Positions 26,183 through 38,177 of a stretch of DNA of 64,000 bases are shown here, piece by piece; position 1 is the first letter of the stretch; every line of letters starts with the position of its first letter. A program made the translations under genes and the position numbers. Where the stretch lies: contig JAQGBZ010000039.1 of the NCBI GenBank assembly GCA_034687125.1, positions 124,001 through 188,000 on the forward strand, written 5' to 3'. The notes below the pieces were generated by a model. It had not been told where the DNA came from. It made no database searches and worked only from the letters and a program-made list of their open reading frames with translations. The stretch comes from Neelides folsomi. Lineage: Eukaryota; Arthropoda; Collembola; Neelipleona; Neelidae.

Positions 26183-27493
26183 ATGAAGGTTCTTTTGGCT
26201 CTCTGCTTCTTCTTCGCGTGTGCCTATGGGCTCCCAAGGCAATTCGCTGCCCCGATGAACGGAAGAATCATCGGAGGTGTCATTGCCCAACCTGGAGAGT
26301 TCCCCTCAATCATCTCTCTCAGATATTTGGGATGTAAGGAGTTGAAAACAAATAATCTAAACACATTTATGTATCATCCAATTTTATATTTATCCAAGAG
26401 ATAATGATTGAATTGTTCGTTTAGCTCACCGCTGCGGAGGAATGATTTTGTCAAAAACTCACGTTCTTACCGCTGCCCATTGGTAATAATAATAACTGCC
26501 CATCAAATTCTAATATTTTTGATAATTAAATACATATGTATAGAAATCTGTATAAAATTAACATGCGTCTGATCATGTATGTATAATAAGTAGATCTTAA
26601 CTTAATTACTTATTGACTTTTTAGCGTTACTGGAGTTTTGCCAGGAAGTCTCAATTGTTGGGCTGGAGTCCACAATAACGTAATTATAACGAGCTAATTT
26701 AAAAAATTTTATTGTTGACGTGTTAATTATGGATTATGAAATTAAACATAATAATTCTGACAAAGGTTTATTATTTATTAAAATGCTGATTATTTTATAG
26801 AATGCAGCTGAAGAGAGCCAACAAAGAATTGGAGTACGAGCCATTGTTGTTCACTCCGCATGGCATGAGTAAGTCCAATGCTTATGCTTATCATCTTTAT
26901 TCTTTTATTAACATTTAGTAATTATTTTCGCCCTCAGTCAGCCACAAGCTTTTATCGTGAATAATTATCTAAAATTGAATTTGTTCAATAGGGAAACAAT
27001 CAACAACGATATTGCTATCCTCACTTTGGCTGGTGCTTTTGACTTTAACCTCCGAGTTCAACCAATCCACATTGCTTATGAAGGACACGAGCCATCAGGT
27101 CCAGTGATGAACATCGGATGGGGACTTTTGGCCAATGGAGCCGTCCTCCCACCAGTCCAACTCCACAAAGTTCAAATCGAAATGCACACCCGGGCTGAAT
27201 GCCAACGGATCTATGCGGGAGTCAACGCTATCACCCCAGCTATGATTTGCGCCGCTGATCCAGACAGAAATGCCGGATCATGCAACGGAGACTCAGGATC
27301 ACCACTCATTGCTTCAGATCTTGGAGCAGACAAATACGCTGCTGGACTTGTTTCATGGGGAATCCAAGGAAATTGCGGAAATCCAGCTTGGCCATCAGTC
27401 TTCACCAGAGTCAGCCATTTCACCAACTGGATCATTGGACACGCTCCAGATGCATTAGTCATCAAAGATCCCAATCACCATCACCATCATTAA
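26183..27493 (+). CDS. Secreted S1 serine protease, brachyurin/chymotrypsin-like, with a His-rich C-terminus
   Basis: Probable digestive endopeptidase. Five exons (26183-26333, 26425-26482, 26625-26679, 26801-26868, 26992-27493) give 277 aa. A signal peptide (MKVLLALCFFFACAYG) and short propeptide end at an Arg before IIGG (residue 29), the S1 activation site. The triad is complete: His 69 in LTAAH, Asp 117 in NNDIAIL, Ser 212 in CNGDSGSP. The residue equivalent to chymotrypsin 189 is Gly, not the trypsin Asp, as in brachyurins, so cleavage after Arg/Lys alone is unlikely. GDSGSP departs from the usual GDSGGP. The protein ends in Asn plus five His before the stop, encoded with mixed codons and followed by a normal 3' UTR, so it is native rather than a cloning tag. 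Confidence 0.95.
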
Positions 27494-27513
27494 CTTAATC
27501 AATAATCTTATCA

Positions 27514-27519
27514 AATAAA
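27514..27519 (+). terminator. poly(A) signal of the serine protease gene
   Basis: AATAAA begins 21 bases after the TAA stop, giving a compact 3' UTR that matches the compact promoter. Confidence 0.7.
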
Positions 27520-28641
27520 AAATTGTTTTATTTTGCAATAATCAATTTCATTAATAAAAAATATAACATTTATCATTAATTAACTTTAAGGAATCACATC
27601 TTAATCCTTAGAGCACTCACTCAGAAGTAACCTTCAGTTAGCAAATGAAAATTTACTGGATTTTATAATATCTGTATAAATTAATTAATAAGCCTGTCAT
27701 GCACAATGTCCGAGAATTTTCATATTTCAATTGCCTATTGAAAGTGGTGAGTCAGTGAGATGAAATATCTATGATATAATATGATACTAGATAGGATTAA
27801 TCATGAATTAATTCTTGACAAAGTGAGGGACACAAATGGAATATATGGTGCAAATACAAAATATTTAATACAATTCGGTTTTATTATAGCCAAATATTGA
27901 GGGTCTTTGTCTTTTCCTAATGTGATACTTATGATTCATATAGATACCTACCATATGTGAAAAGTACAAGGAATTAAATTTATTTATGTTATACATTATA
28001 TGACATTTATGCTAAGAAATATATTAGATTGGGGACTAAAATATTTGAAAAGACATCAAATATGTAAAAAGAATAAGTATATTGAAGGCATTTAAAATTT
28101 TTCCTGTGAATGTTGTTTTTCGGTTTGGTGAGAGATTTCCTTGTATTTCGTCCCTTCATAAATCAAGGATATCCTATGTTGTTTGCCGATTCCTTCCAAA
28201 AGGGCCAAAAAATATTTACTTATATAGCCAAAAGAAAGCAAGAATCCCACTTTCGGATTAGTCGGAGGTCTCTTTTCCGACAAATTCGGGTACCATTTTG
28301 GTTCTACTTAGGGCTTTATTTATAAATGGAATTTAGTACCACATATGCTATTATATTTATACAAGTGCTGGATGGGTCCCTTTATATCATTATATCATTA
28401 CTTTCATTACCTACAATGATTAATGCAAAATGTTTAAAATTAAAATTACCAATTACCAAATTGGTATTATGTTAGATTTAAAAATTCTAAAAACGTTAAT
28501 CGTATACTAATACTTGTTACTGTTATTACAAAAGTTTATGCATAAAATGAATTAAATTTTTGCAAATTCAAGAACTTTAATTTTAAATAATATTCCAATT
28601 CAATTTAATAAACTTATACATTCAAAAAAAATCATTCACTT
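27520..28641. other. Intergenic between protease and chitin-binding genes
   Basis: Overlapping frames near 28092-28325 are open on both strands but lack motifs or splice partners. Nothing is supported. Confidence 0.55.
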
Positions 28642-29946
28642 TTAATGATGATTGATTTGATGACGAGCCCTTGGGTGGACAACGTGGTGGACTTTCGTCT
28701 CAACTGGGACAACCAACAAAGTGTCGTCTGAGCCTGAGCCAGATGATGAGCTTGAGCTTGAGCTTGAATCACAAACTTCGCATTTAGCATCATGTGGCCA
28801 CAAGCACTTGTTCTTCATTTGATCGAAAACTAATCCAGCTGGGCATGGCATCTCATATTCAATTCCGTTGGAGCAGGCAATGAATCCATTACAGGTCTTT
28901 GGATTTCTGTAATCACCATTTGGGAGATTTTTGCATCCTGGCCATTCCTCGCATGGGATGAGTGGTGGTGGGGTGGTGGTTGATGGAGTGGTGGTCTCAA
29001 CACTTTCAGATGATGATGAGCTTGAGCTTCCGCTTCCACTTCCGCTTCCTTCGCTGTCTTCTTCTTCTTCTTCTTCTTCTTCTTCTTCTTCTTCTTCTTC
29101 TTCTTCCTCATCCTCCTCCTCATCATCTCCAGAGCCGCTTCCTGATCCACTTCCTGAGCTTGATGAACTGCTTCCTGATCCATCTCCTGATCCATCTCCT
29201 GATCCATCTCCTGATCCATCTCCTGAGCCATCACCTGAACCATCTCCAGAGCCACTTCCTGAGCATCCTGAACCGCTTCCTGAACCATCTCCTGAACCAT
29301 CACCTGAACCATCTCCAGAGCCACTTCCTGAACCGCTTCCTGAACCGCTTCCTGAACCGCTTCCTGAACCGCTTCCTGAACCGCTTCCTGAACCATCTCC
29401 TGATCCATCTCCTGATCCATCTCCTGAGCCATCACCTGAACCATCTCCAGAGCCACTTCCTGAACCGCTTCCTGAACCGCTTCCTGAACCATCTCCTGAA
29501 CCATCTCCTGATCCATCTCCTGAGCCATCTTCTGATCCATCATCTCCAGAGCCGCTTCCAGAACCACTTCCAGAAGAGCTGCTAGAGTCACATCCAGCTA
29601 CATCGGGTGATGAGCAATGTCCTACTGCTGGGTTGTTTGATGGATTTTTGCTTGGGTCAAAGTGGAGTCCAAGTGGGCAGGCAACTTCATAGGTGATATG
29701 ATTCACACAACTGTACCACATTCCGCAGTCGGGATGTCTGTACCGTCCATCACTTCTGTCTTTGCAGTATTTTCCTGTAATAAAACAAGATTTTTATAAT
29801 ACAAATTATGGCTAGTTATACCCACAAATCATTAATTATTGAATAATGAATAGTTTTGAACTGATGTTTAACTAACTATCTCCTGGAGTGTAGGAGTAGA
29901 CAGCTACTGCCAAACAAAGGACTACAATGAGCGAAATCGACTTCAT
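28642..29946 (-). CDS. Secreted peritrophin-type protein, two chitin-binding domains joined by an acidic Gly/Ser/Asp linker
   Basis: Two exons, 29946-29877 (signal peptide [18 protein letters not shown]) and 29774-28642, encode 400 aa. The first type-2 chitin-binding domain (CBM14) has six Cys, from KYC through DC, YSC, VAC and GHC to AGC. The second, near the C-terminus, runs from PCEEWPGC to DAKC and also has six. Between them lie about 200 residues of Gly-Ser-Gly-Asp/Ser repeats and a run of about 20 Glu. CBM14 proteins bind chitin in the peritrophic matrix or cuticle; the linker is probably a flexible, strongly anionic, calcium-binding or hydrating spacer (inference). The C-terminus is His-rich. 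Repeat number in the linker is likely polymorphic and prone to assembly error. Tandem location with the protease suggests a gut role for both. Confidence 0.93.
29040..29575. repeat. Coding low-complexity repeats: GAA triplet run plus 12-bp units
   Basis: Two adjacent arrays lie inside the peritrophin gene. Positions about 29058-29108 are TTC repeats (GAA on the coding strand, poly-Glu). From about 29125 to 29575, 12-bp units encode Gly-Ser-Gly-Asp or Gly-Ser-Gly-Ser. Higher-order blocks recur, for example near 29200-29300 and 29390-29470, which suggests segmental duplication within the array. Confidence 0.9.
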
Positions 29947-29997
29947 TTTGACTTGATTCTCTTTCTTTCTCTGTTATTTTCTTTCTCCAGCTTTTTT

Positions 29998-30005
29998 CTT
30001 TTATA
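29998..30005 (-). promoter_or_regulatory. TATA box of the chitin-binding protein gene
   Basis: TATAAAAG on the minus strand lies 52 bases upstream of the ATG at 29946, the same spacing as in the neighbouring protease gene. Confidence 0.7.
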
Positions 30006-30971
30006 GGTCTAGTCCACTTTAATTGTACAATTGACGATTATATTTTAATTAAAAGTTATCTCAAGTGCAAATCATTTTGCACGTTTCTTCAATTATTATG
30101 CTGTAATTACTTACATTTTTTCAAATTCGATATATGATACATACGTGACATTTCATTAAATATGACATGAAGCGATAATGAGTTACTAATTGGTATATTA
30201 TTCAATTATAGACATTATGTATTTATGTATGAGATATAAATTCATTATCTAATGAATCAGCTCAGATTTATTTTTGCATGCAAAATATTCAAAAAAATTC
30301 ATAACAATCACGCAAGTTCAAGGGTTAAATGGAATTCAATCACTTTGATCATTACTTCACTTTGGGAGTGATTAAATACCTATTAAAGAACGTTTTCGAT
30401 TTTTTCGGCACAACAAGGAAATGAGATTCATTGAATCAGTGAATCATTTATTATTTTAATTGCCTTTTCATTTCTTTTGGTAATTTGCGAATTGTTTTAT
30501 GTGTGACTTGAAATTTTGATTAGTGCAATAAGATTAGATAATAAGGTAATTTCAAACTCAAGAGTTAATTTTAAATATCTGTTCAGGATTTTTTATCCCG
30601 ATTGGAAACTGTAAGATATTGGAACGCTAAAAATATCAATCAAGATAAAAATACAAATATTAGAGATTCGCATGTTTCAAGGTATGTATGTAGTTAGGTA
30701 CTATGAAAGTACTACTAGATAGGTAAGACTATTAGTACTATTATTCAATCAAAATGATATTTCAAAATACAAAATTACGAAATAAAAAGTATGAAAGAAG
30801 AATTAAATATATGTACATAGTATTTAAGTATTTGATTAATTATAAGATATTTTATTGTCAATAAAAATTTCATAATAATTATAAGTAATTTTCATTGTTA
30901 CATACATTATATTTATATTTTATCAGTATTGTAGAAGTCGCGATTATAAATACTTAAATTTATTAAATAAT
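30006..30971. other. Intergenic
   Basis: AT-rich, no supported feature. It contains the upstream region of the peritrophin gene and the 3' flank of the P450. Confidence 0.6.
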
Positions 30972-33190
30972 TTATCTAGGCGTGATGACTGCTGAATACG
31001 GTGTTGGAGATAGCGTGAAACCAATGACAGGATCCATCACCGGTGTTTCTCCTTTGGGAATCTCGAAATTGTAATTTTGTAAAAGTCCAGTGAAATATGT
31101 AAAAAGTGTAACTTTTGACAAGGATTCTCCAATGCAGACCCTTTTTCCTATACGAAAAATTACATTTTAATAGATCTTTCTTATTTGTAAGTTTAACATA
31201 ATCATAAAGGGCTTTTATCTGTAGAAATAAATAATAATCTGTAACGGGTAATGAAATGATGAATGTGAAACTCACCAATTCCGAATGGAAGAATTTTATG
31301 AACATTGGCGAGTTTTCCTTCAGCATCTAAGAATCTTTCCGGGTCAAACTTTTCGGGTTGTGGGAAATTTTCAGGGTTCATATGCATTGCATGTAAATTG
31401 AAAACTCCATGCGTTCCCTTTTTAACTGAATGCTTATTCACAATTGTGTCTTCAATTGGAGATCGAAGAAGCAAAGGGACGACGTTAGCAACACGTTGAA
31501 TTTCAAGAATCGTGGCTTCAGTATACGGCATGCTATTTAATTAAACATTAATTATAATAAATTACTGTTCACTATCTCATCCATGTTGTTTTGTATAAAA
31601 TGTTAAATGGTTTAATACTTTGGCCTATCAAAAGGTGAAGGGAGACGAGAACGCCCAACCACAGTGTCAATTTCATTTTGTACTTTCTTCATAACATCAG
31701 GATTGAGGAGCATGTAGAGGAAAGCAAATTCAAGAGTATTTGAAGTTGTTTCCGACCCAGCAGCATAAAGATCAAGGACCACGACAATGAATTGTTCATC
31801 TAATTATTAAAATAATTAATTATAAAATTTATTTTATGCTTGAATAAATATTTTCAAATTAAGGAGGCATAATTAATGCACTACCTGTATACAAATGCGC
31901 TTTGGGATTTTTGCTTTCTCCGCTCTTTGTATTGTCAATTTCTTTAAGGAAAACATCAATAAAATCGCGTTGTTCGTCTTTGTAAATTCCTTCTTCTCTG
32001 CGTTCATCCACAATACTCTATAAAATATTAAAAATTTATTTGTATTGGTATGAATACCTTTATATCATTCAGGTACAATAATGCTATCGTACATTAAAAA
32101 AGTTATGAAGTTTTCGTCTAAGGACGATTCTTTGCTTTGCTGCCTTTGTAACTTGTGGAGTAATATGCCATAAAAATGGGAACATTTGGAAGATATTGGC
32201 ACCAATTGGATTGAGTTTCAACATGACGTCCATCATGTCAATAAGCTCCCTGAGACGATGATCTTGATAAGAGAATCTGTACCCTGCCATCATACTCCAT
32301 AAGATATTAAGAACGGAGACGGAGAAGAATTTGTTCATTGGGAATGATGCTGTGGGATCTGTGTTCAATTGAGTATTGATACGTCCCATTAGATCTGCGA
32401 GTTCTTCAGCGATCACAGACTCCATGCTCTTTTGTTTTCCGAATCCAAAATCTCTGAGGGTTCTGAGGCAAAAACGGCGCATTTCTTTCCAACTTTCTCC
32501 ACTGACCAAGAGAATCCCTGTTAGAAAATAAAATCAAAACTTATTATTATTAAAACTTTAACTTTAAAAGCATTTAATTAATTAATTTAATCATATTTTA
32601 TTAATAATAAATAGAAATAAAATACATTAGGTATGTGATAAATGTATTGATATTTTAATAACAAACCAAGATGCTTTCCGAATGATCGCTCAGCCCAATA
32701 ATTATCATAATAACGATCAAGCCATATATCTTTATTGAGTAATTCTCTTGCAAGTTCAATATCTTGTACGATGACTGAGAATAAATAAGATAAATGTATA
32801 AATAAATTTTCATCTTAATTAAACTAAAGTGATAATAATCATGATATGCAATGCTACCATACTGTTAATGAAATACCTTGTTTGCTCATCCCAATTTCAA
32901 TGTACATGATTGGTCCATATTTCTTCCCCAATTTTGCCAAAGATAAAAATGGAGGTAAATTTTTTCCATGTTTGGACAATGAGAGTAAACTTCCAATAAG
33001 TGGATAATTTTTTGGTCCTTTAAAAGAAATATTAATATATAATACTATTATATAAGGTAAGAAATATTTTTGTCAACAATATTTGAATAAATTATATTAA
33101 ACCTGGTGGTAAGTTTTCGTCTCTTTTGAATAATCTTCGAAGAAGGAAAATGAAAAGAGTTACGGCAGTTATCAAAAGTTCGTAAAACAT
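30972..33190 (-). CDS. Cytochrome P450, CYP2 clan
   Basis: Microsomal haem monooxygenase. Eight exons (33190-33103, 33017-32877, 32774-32667, 32517-32093, 32017-31885, 31799-31619, 31532-31276, 31147-30972) total 1509 nt, 502 aa, the usual P450 length. An N-terminal anchor (MFYELLITAVTLFIFLL) is followed by the Pro-rich hinge PPGPKNYPLIGS. The I-helix has AAGSETT (residues 311-317), the K-helix has EIQR (369-372), PERF follows, and the haem loop FGIGKRVCIG carries Cys 449. PYTEA before the K-helix and FxxGxRxCxGE are typical of CYP2-clan enzymes. Every canonical residue is present, so it is probably active. The substrate (hormone, lipid or xenobiotic) cannot be read from sequence. Confidence 0.95.
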
Positions 33191-34305
33191 GATATCCTAT
33201 GCTATTTAGAAAATTATTTTCTTTTTAACTCATCAATATTAATTTGTTAATTGAATTGAGCCCATTTGTGTAATATTCACACATTCGCCATATTTATTTT
33301 TTATCACAGTCAATTGGAGTAAATAAGTACTTCAAGTCAATGAAATCGGGATTTCTGGGTTCTGAGGGAATTTCTGAAAATCTCAATAGCTCAACATGAT
33401 ATGGCATTGTATGGGCAATATGTACTAATTAAAACCACAACTTTAGAACGCATGTAATAATGTGTAACTTTGTCTATGATCAAGGTATCTGAAACAGACA
33501 ATGATAAAAGTAAAATTCATCAATTCATCACACCGGTTTAAGATAAAATAAAAATAGTCAAAATTGGTCTTTATCATAATGTTTATTTAAAAAGATAATG
33601 GGTTTTCTTTTATTTCGCTCCGTTTTAAACATCAGCTTATATACCAAATAACATTCTAAATTTTTTATCACTTTGTGATAAAAATAGTGATGATATTTAT
33701 GATATCAACATGAATTATTAGTAATTAAGTACAAGTTACATAGGTAGTCGGTTTGATTAAAAATTAATTAAGTTTAGAATACACATTTCATTTTTAAGCA
33801 TTTCTAATGTGTTACATATTATGTTATTAAAGTTAAGATCAATCGTTTGACAAAGACAAAGCATTTGTTTAATTGAATGCAATTAGGTTTAATATCAATG
33901 TTATTATTTAATAGATGTAGGTAAGTAATAAGTCTAATAACATTTAAAATTAAAGGAATTATAAAGAGAGGTTATTATAATTATACAGAATTTCGACAGT
34001 GTTATGGACTCTTATACTTAAGTTACATTAAGCAATGTCAAAAGAGTCTAAAAAAGTAAAAGTAAAGTAGTATAAATAGTAAAAGGTACAAGTGGAATGA
34101 GAAGATGTTAAATAATTATATTTAAAATATTGTATACGCATTGAATTTCATCTTATGTGTATTTTGAATAATTGCAATAAGTAAACAATGAATTATCCGC
34201 CTTTAAAGAATAATTGAACTTTCAATATGCATTTAAATATTATTTAAGTGTAAATTAAGCGGAATAGGCATTGATAATAAATATAAAATAATCGAATGAA
34301 ATATT
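33191..34305. other. Intergenic
   Basis: AT-rich, with no coding frame above background and no repeat recognised. Confidence 0.6.
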
Positions 34306-35331
34306 CTATTTGACTAAAAATAATGGTAAAAAGAAAGTTAATGAGGTGAGTAATTGGATAAAAACCCCGGATTTGATTCTGAATCCAGCAGAATCTCCAC
34401 CCAATGGTTTCTTCGGGGGTTTGTTGTAGTGAGCGTCTTCTTCTTCATCGTCTTTGCTTGGAGGTCTCCAGGTGACGAATCCTTTGTCTCTGCTTTCTCC
34501 CCAACTTAACTGTGTTTGAGTGATGGGAGGATGATGGTCGTGGAACTTGTTGGGATTATTTACCCATGCTGGTGAAGGTCTCTGGTACTGGTACCGTTCG
34601 GATCGCAACTCCTTCTTCGAAGTCCGATGAACTTCAATGGGGATCTCCGCTGTATCTGGGGAGTCGGTGGCGAAATCTGCTTGGCGGATTTCAGATGGAC
34701 GGACGATTGGCTTCAAAAGAGCCGTGGAAGATTCTGGGAATCAAATGAACCAAAGATTTTCAAATATGATAACAATCACTATTTTACTTAAACTTTAAGC
34801 GATTTCAATTTGTATAGTTTAATCTTACAAAAATTAAATTTCAGCTTACCAAATATAAGGCAGATAAAGTAAGTGAAGAGAGTTAAATCAGAGTATCCCT
34901 TGTTCAAAGTTCTCATACTTATTTCCTTACCATACAACGTATATTGACTATTTTCTTTAAATATATTTGTATATAAATAAGGCAAATGGATATTTAATTA
35001 ATATTTAATTCATGAGGACTTTTAATTTTCGTAATGTTAAAAACATTCTAAATCCAAAAATTAAACAACCCAGAGTTAATAATGAATCTGCTTATAATGA
35101 GAGTGAAAGTTAACAATAAAAAGGTGTTAGTTTGAGAGTGAAATGAATGACTTTCAGCTCCTTCACGAAGGAATGAAAAGAGAAGAGTGAATGAATGAAT
35201 GAAGGAATTAGGTGATTTCATTTTCGAATCAAATTCCAAACTTCAACTTTTCTTCACCATGCAAAAATGTACTTACTCCACCCACACGTCATATCTTTGG
35301 TTAACAATGAGCTCAAGATCGTCTTGGGCAT
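34306..35331 (-). CDS. Unrecognised protein with a GPI-anchor-like C-terminus
   Basis: I do not recognise this family. The main exon, 34733-34306, is certain as coding by its higher GC and long frame: a hydrophilic, Pro/His/Arg-rich region (RPPSKDDEEED, a KPPKKP motif) ending in a hydrophobic tail (FIQLLTSLTFFLPLFLV) right before the stop, as in GPI-anchor signals or tail-anchored proteins. The first exon is less sure. The proposed 35331-35277 begins with ATG, ends at a strong GTAAGT donor, keeps frame and gives 160 aa in total, but encodes no good signal peptide. Another frame of the same first exon is also open, so the N-terminus may be elsewhere. Confidence 0.5.
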
Positions 35332-36229
35332 AATCTTTTCATTAAAGGCTAAAGGTCTCAAAAGTTCATCTAGAAACTAACTAACATTAAAGGCTTTTGT
35401 TAAATCAAGATTTTAAATATGATGGATCGCTATCATCACATTCACTCATGGCCATGTAAGGTATTGAAATTATTTCAACTTTGAAATACCTGAGAAAATG
35501 AAATGTTAAATTATTACACATTGACGTATGAAGCTTATAGTCAATATAAAACAATTTCATATAATAATTAAATATAGTTAAATATAACTGGTTATATAGT
35601 TAGATTTATTAAACAAACCATAGGGTTTCCACATTCGTTTCTTAAAATTCAATGCAAGAAATGGCAATCTGATTATGCCCCAAATTGTGGCCGATCCAAC
35701 GCCCCAGTTCCTTATCGTTTCTTCAACCTAGATTTTGCCCCGATTGCAATTTCCACTTTCGATCTCTTTCCTACCTAAATTAAGCTTTGCTTTAATCTTT
35801 AATTCTTCTAAAACTTAATACTATTCCGAGTTGCTTCATTTTACTTTGTCAGTTAAAGAATCCAAATCTCAGTTACAATTAACGTAATAATTCAAGAGCT
35901 TTAAAGGAATTTGAAGATTTCACTCATCTCTTTCAATCTATTTGTTAACCCACAAATATTAAATCTCCTGTTCATCGAACTGTCAACTGTAAAGAGTCTT
36001 TGAAACAACCAAACTGTAATCAATTTTTCATATTTAAATACTTTCCGTAACTCAAATTAATGTAAGTTTATTATGAATAGTATAAATATTAAACATTATA
36101 GCAAATATGGTATATAATTATTAATTGTAATTAACTATAATAAATAAACGTTATATTATTTATTATTGAATATGAATATAAAATAACTGATCCAGATTGT
36201 TTTAAAATTTTTTGTAAATTTTTTATAGT
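35332..36229. other. Intergenic
   Basis: No supported feature. It is a likely bidirectional upstream region for the genes on both sides, with no TATA box in a convincing position. Confidence 0.5.
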
Positions 36230-37675
36230 ATGACGAGCATGACCGGAAAAAGAACTTGGTTGTTTTTTCTATTATTTTTCATCAATGAACAATTGATTTT
36301 TACCTGGAGTTACTCAATGTATTCGGACAATTCCCCAATTGCTGTGGATGGTGATAAAAGGGGATTCGGAGGGCGAAAAAGGCCAACAAAGCTTTTAGAG
36401 AATCTCATCGACTTTTACACACGGGCCGAAGCTCTCGAGAAGAAGGTAATTAAGGACGAGGCCAATGACTCGTTCTTTCTTCAAATTTTAAAATAATGAT
36501 AAGGATTTAATCTATTAATTTATATTTCTAATTGATTTTCTTTATTAAAGGCGGAGCTCATTCTTTGGAAAGATCCTTATGAAGAGGTCATTGTAAGTGA
36601 AATGAATCCATTGAGACTGGGAATGGTGGATTTAATTTCCTCCATCAAATCGGTGGGAATTGTTGAAGAGAAGTCCAATGACGAAATGAAAGATTTTCTT
36701 AACCAAATCACCATCATGCGAAAGAGTCTCAATTTATTTGCCGACAATAGTGTGGAAAAGGTTGATTTAAAACTTTGATATTGAATGATTTCATTTTTAT
36801 TCATGAATTAATTTTTGTTGTTTTAGCATGAGGAAGCATTAGTCAAATTGAACCAAGAACGAGTTGAATTCATCAAAGAAGCCAATTCTTTTTTGGCCGA
36901 AAGCAAGGAAGTATTTGAGAGGAATGTCGGAGAACTTGAAACTCATGGGATTGTTGTTTTTGGTGCTGAAAATCCTGAAGGGTCACCATTAGATTTGCCA
37001 GCTCAACTCAAAGATTTTTCTTCCAATCATATCGTTTTTAATAAGAATAATTCCACGACCCTCTCCGTACTCAATGATCTTAAGCAGTATTACAGCAAAA
37101 TTGAAAATTTTGAAGTTCAGGTAAAAATTAAACTAATAATTTTAAATAATCTTTATTATATTTCTATTTTATATTAATTATTGCATTAATTAGCTTTTGA
37201 AGCATTTTGGATAAAGTAGATTATGATTTTTCAGCTTCTCCCATTTATGGAGTCTGGAATAAAAGAATATCCCGAAGAAGTTTTTACTACAATTGTGACT
37301 CCAACGCTGAGGGAAATTGCAATAGCCGAATTTGCTGCAAGAAAAGTCATTGAAGAAGAGGAAGAGCTTCTTAAGAACTTTGTTCCGTCTATGGAAGCAT
37401 CGCTTAGGAGAATTCAGCACAGAATTCCTGACATTCAAAAAATGGTTTTAATTCTACTTAAATATTATCTTAATTGTATACGAAATATTATTAAGACGAG
37501 TGATAATAATAACAATTTATTTTAGTATGACTATTTGACCGAGCGATGGATTGGATTGGCTTACGAAATCATCAAGTTAGAAGCCGAATTGAATAGCGAA
37601 ATTCGGAGACTTGAGGATCTTGCGGCCAAAGTGGCTCAAGACTCAATTCTCTCTCTCAACAAAGTGGAGCTGTGA
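36230..37675 (+). CDS. Unrecognised secreted or membrane-anchored helical protein, 359 aa
   Basis: Five exons (36230-36445, 36551-36760, 36827-37120, 37235-37444, 37526-37675), all phase 0, total 1080 nt. The N-terminus has a hydrophobic segment (WLFFLLFFI) behind a short basic start, read as a signal peptide or signal anchor. The remainder is rich in Glu, Lys, Leu and Ile with long predicted helices and coiled-coil spacing, and has almost no Cys. A basic GFGGRKRP patch lies just after the signal and could be a cleavage site. No domain is recognised. Phase-0 boundaries at every intron may reflect exon duplication, but the exons do not resemble one another by eye. Confidence 0.75.
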
Positions 37676-38177
37676 AATATTGCAATCCTAGATGTCAAGA
37701 TAATTTCTAATGAATTAAGTACATTGCAAACTTTCAACATTGCCAATATGATGAACATTCATAGTCTTAATTTTATATCGATTCTAGTCAATACCAAGTG
37801 TTAAACTCAGAAACCAATACGATAATTACAATTCTAACTATTAATTAGGATTATTTAATTAATTAAGTACACAAATAGTATTCTAGCTATTACACATTAT
37901 TTAAATAATTTAACATTGTTTCCTTTATTATTTTTGTTGATGACCATTGTAAGTGACGAATGAAGAAGTTGAGTTAAATAAAGTCAAAAAATATTTATTA
38001 AAACCCTTGAAACTCAAATACAAGAATCATTTAATAGTAAAGGTAAAAAATAACAACTTCGCATATAAAATGTGAAAGTGATCCAACTAGAAAAAATAAA
38101 TATTAAGCGAATGTATAAAAAATACTCTTGGCATATCGACAAATCTAACAATGAATTACAATCTAATGTACAATGGA
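37676..38177. other. Intergenic, convergent 3' ends
   Basis: Holds the 3' flanks of the two convergent genes and no other supported feature. Confidence 0.5.

Noticed and set aside
27475-27493. His5 tail as a cloning-vector tag
   Set aside because: Codons are mixed, no linker or vector sequence follows, and the native 3' UTR with AATAAA continues. It reads as an endogenous terminus.
28931-29692. Long plus-strand frames rich in Pro/Glu/Ser or Leu/His opposite the peritrophin gene
   Set aside because: They are antisense shadows of the 12-bp repeat array; the minus strand has signal peptide, domains and splice sites.
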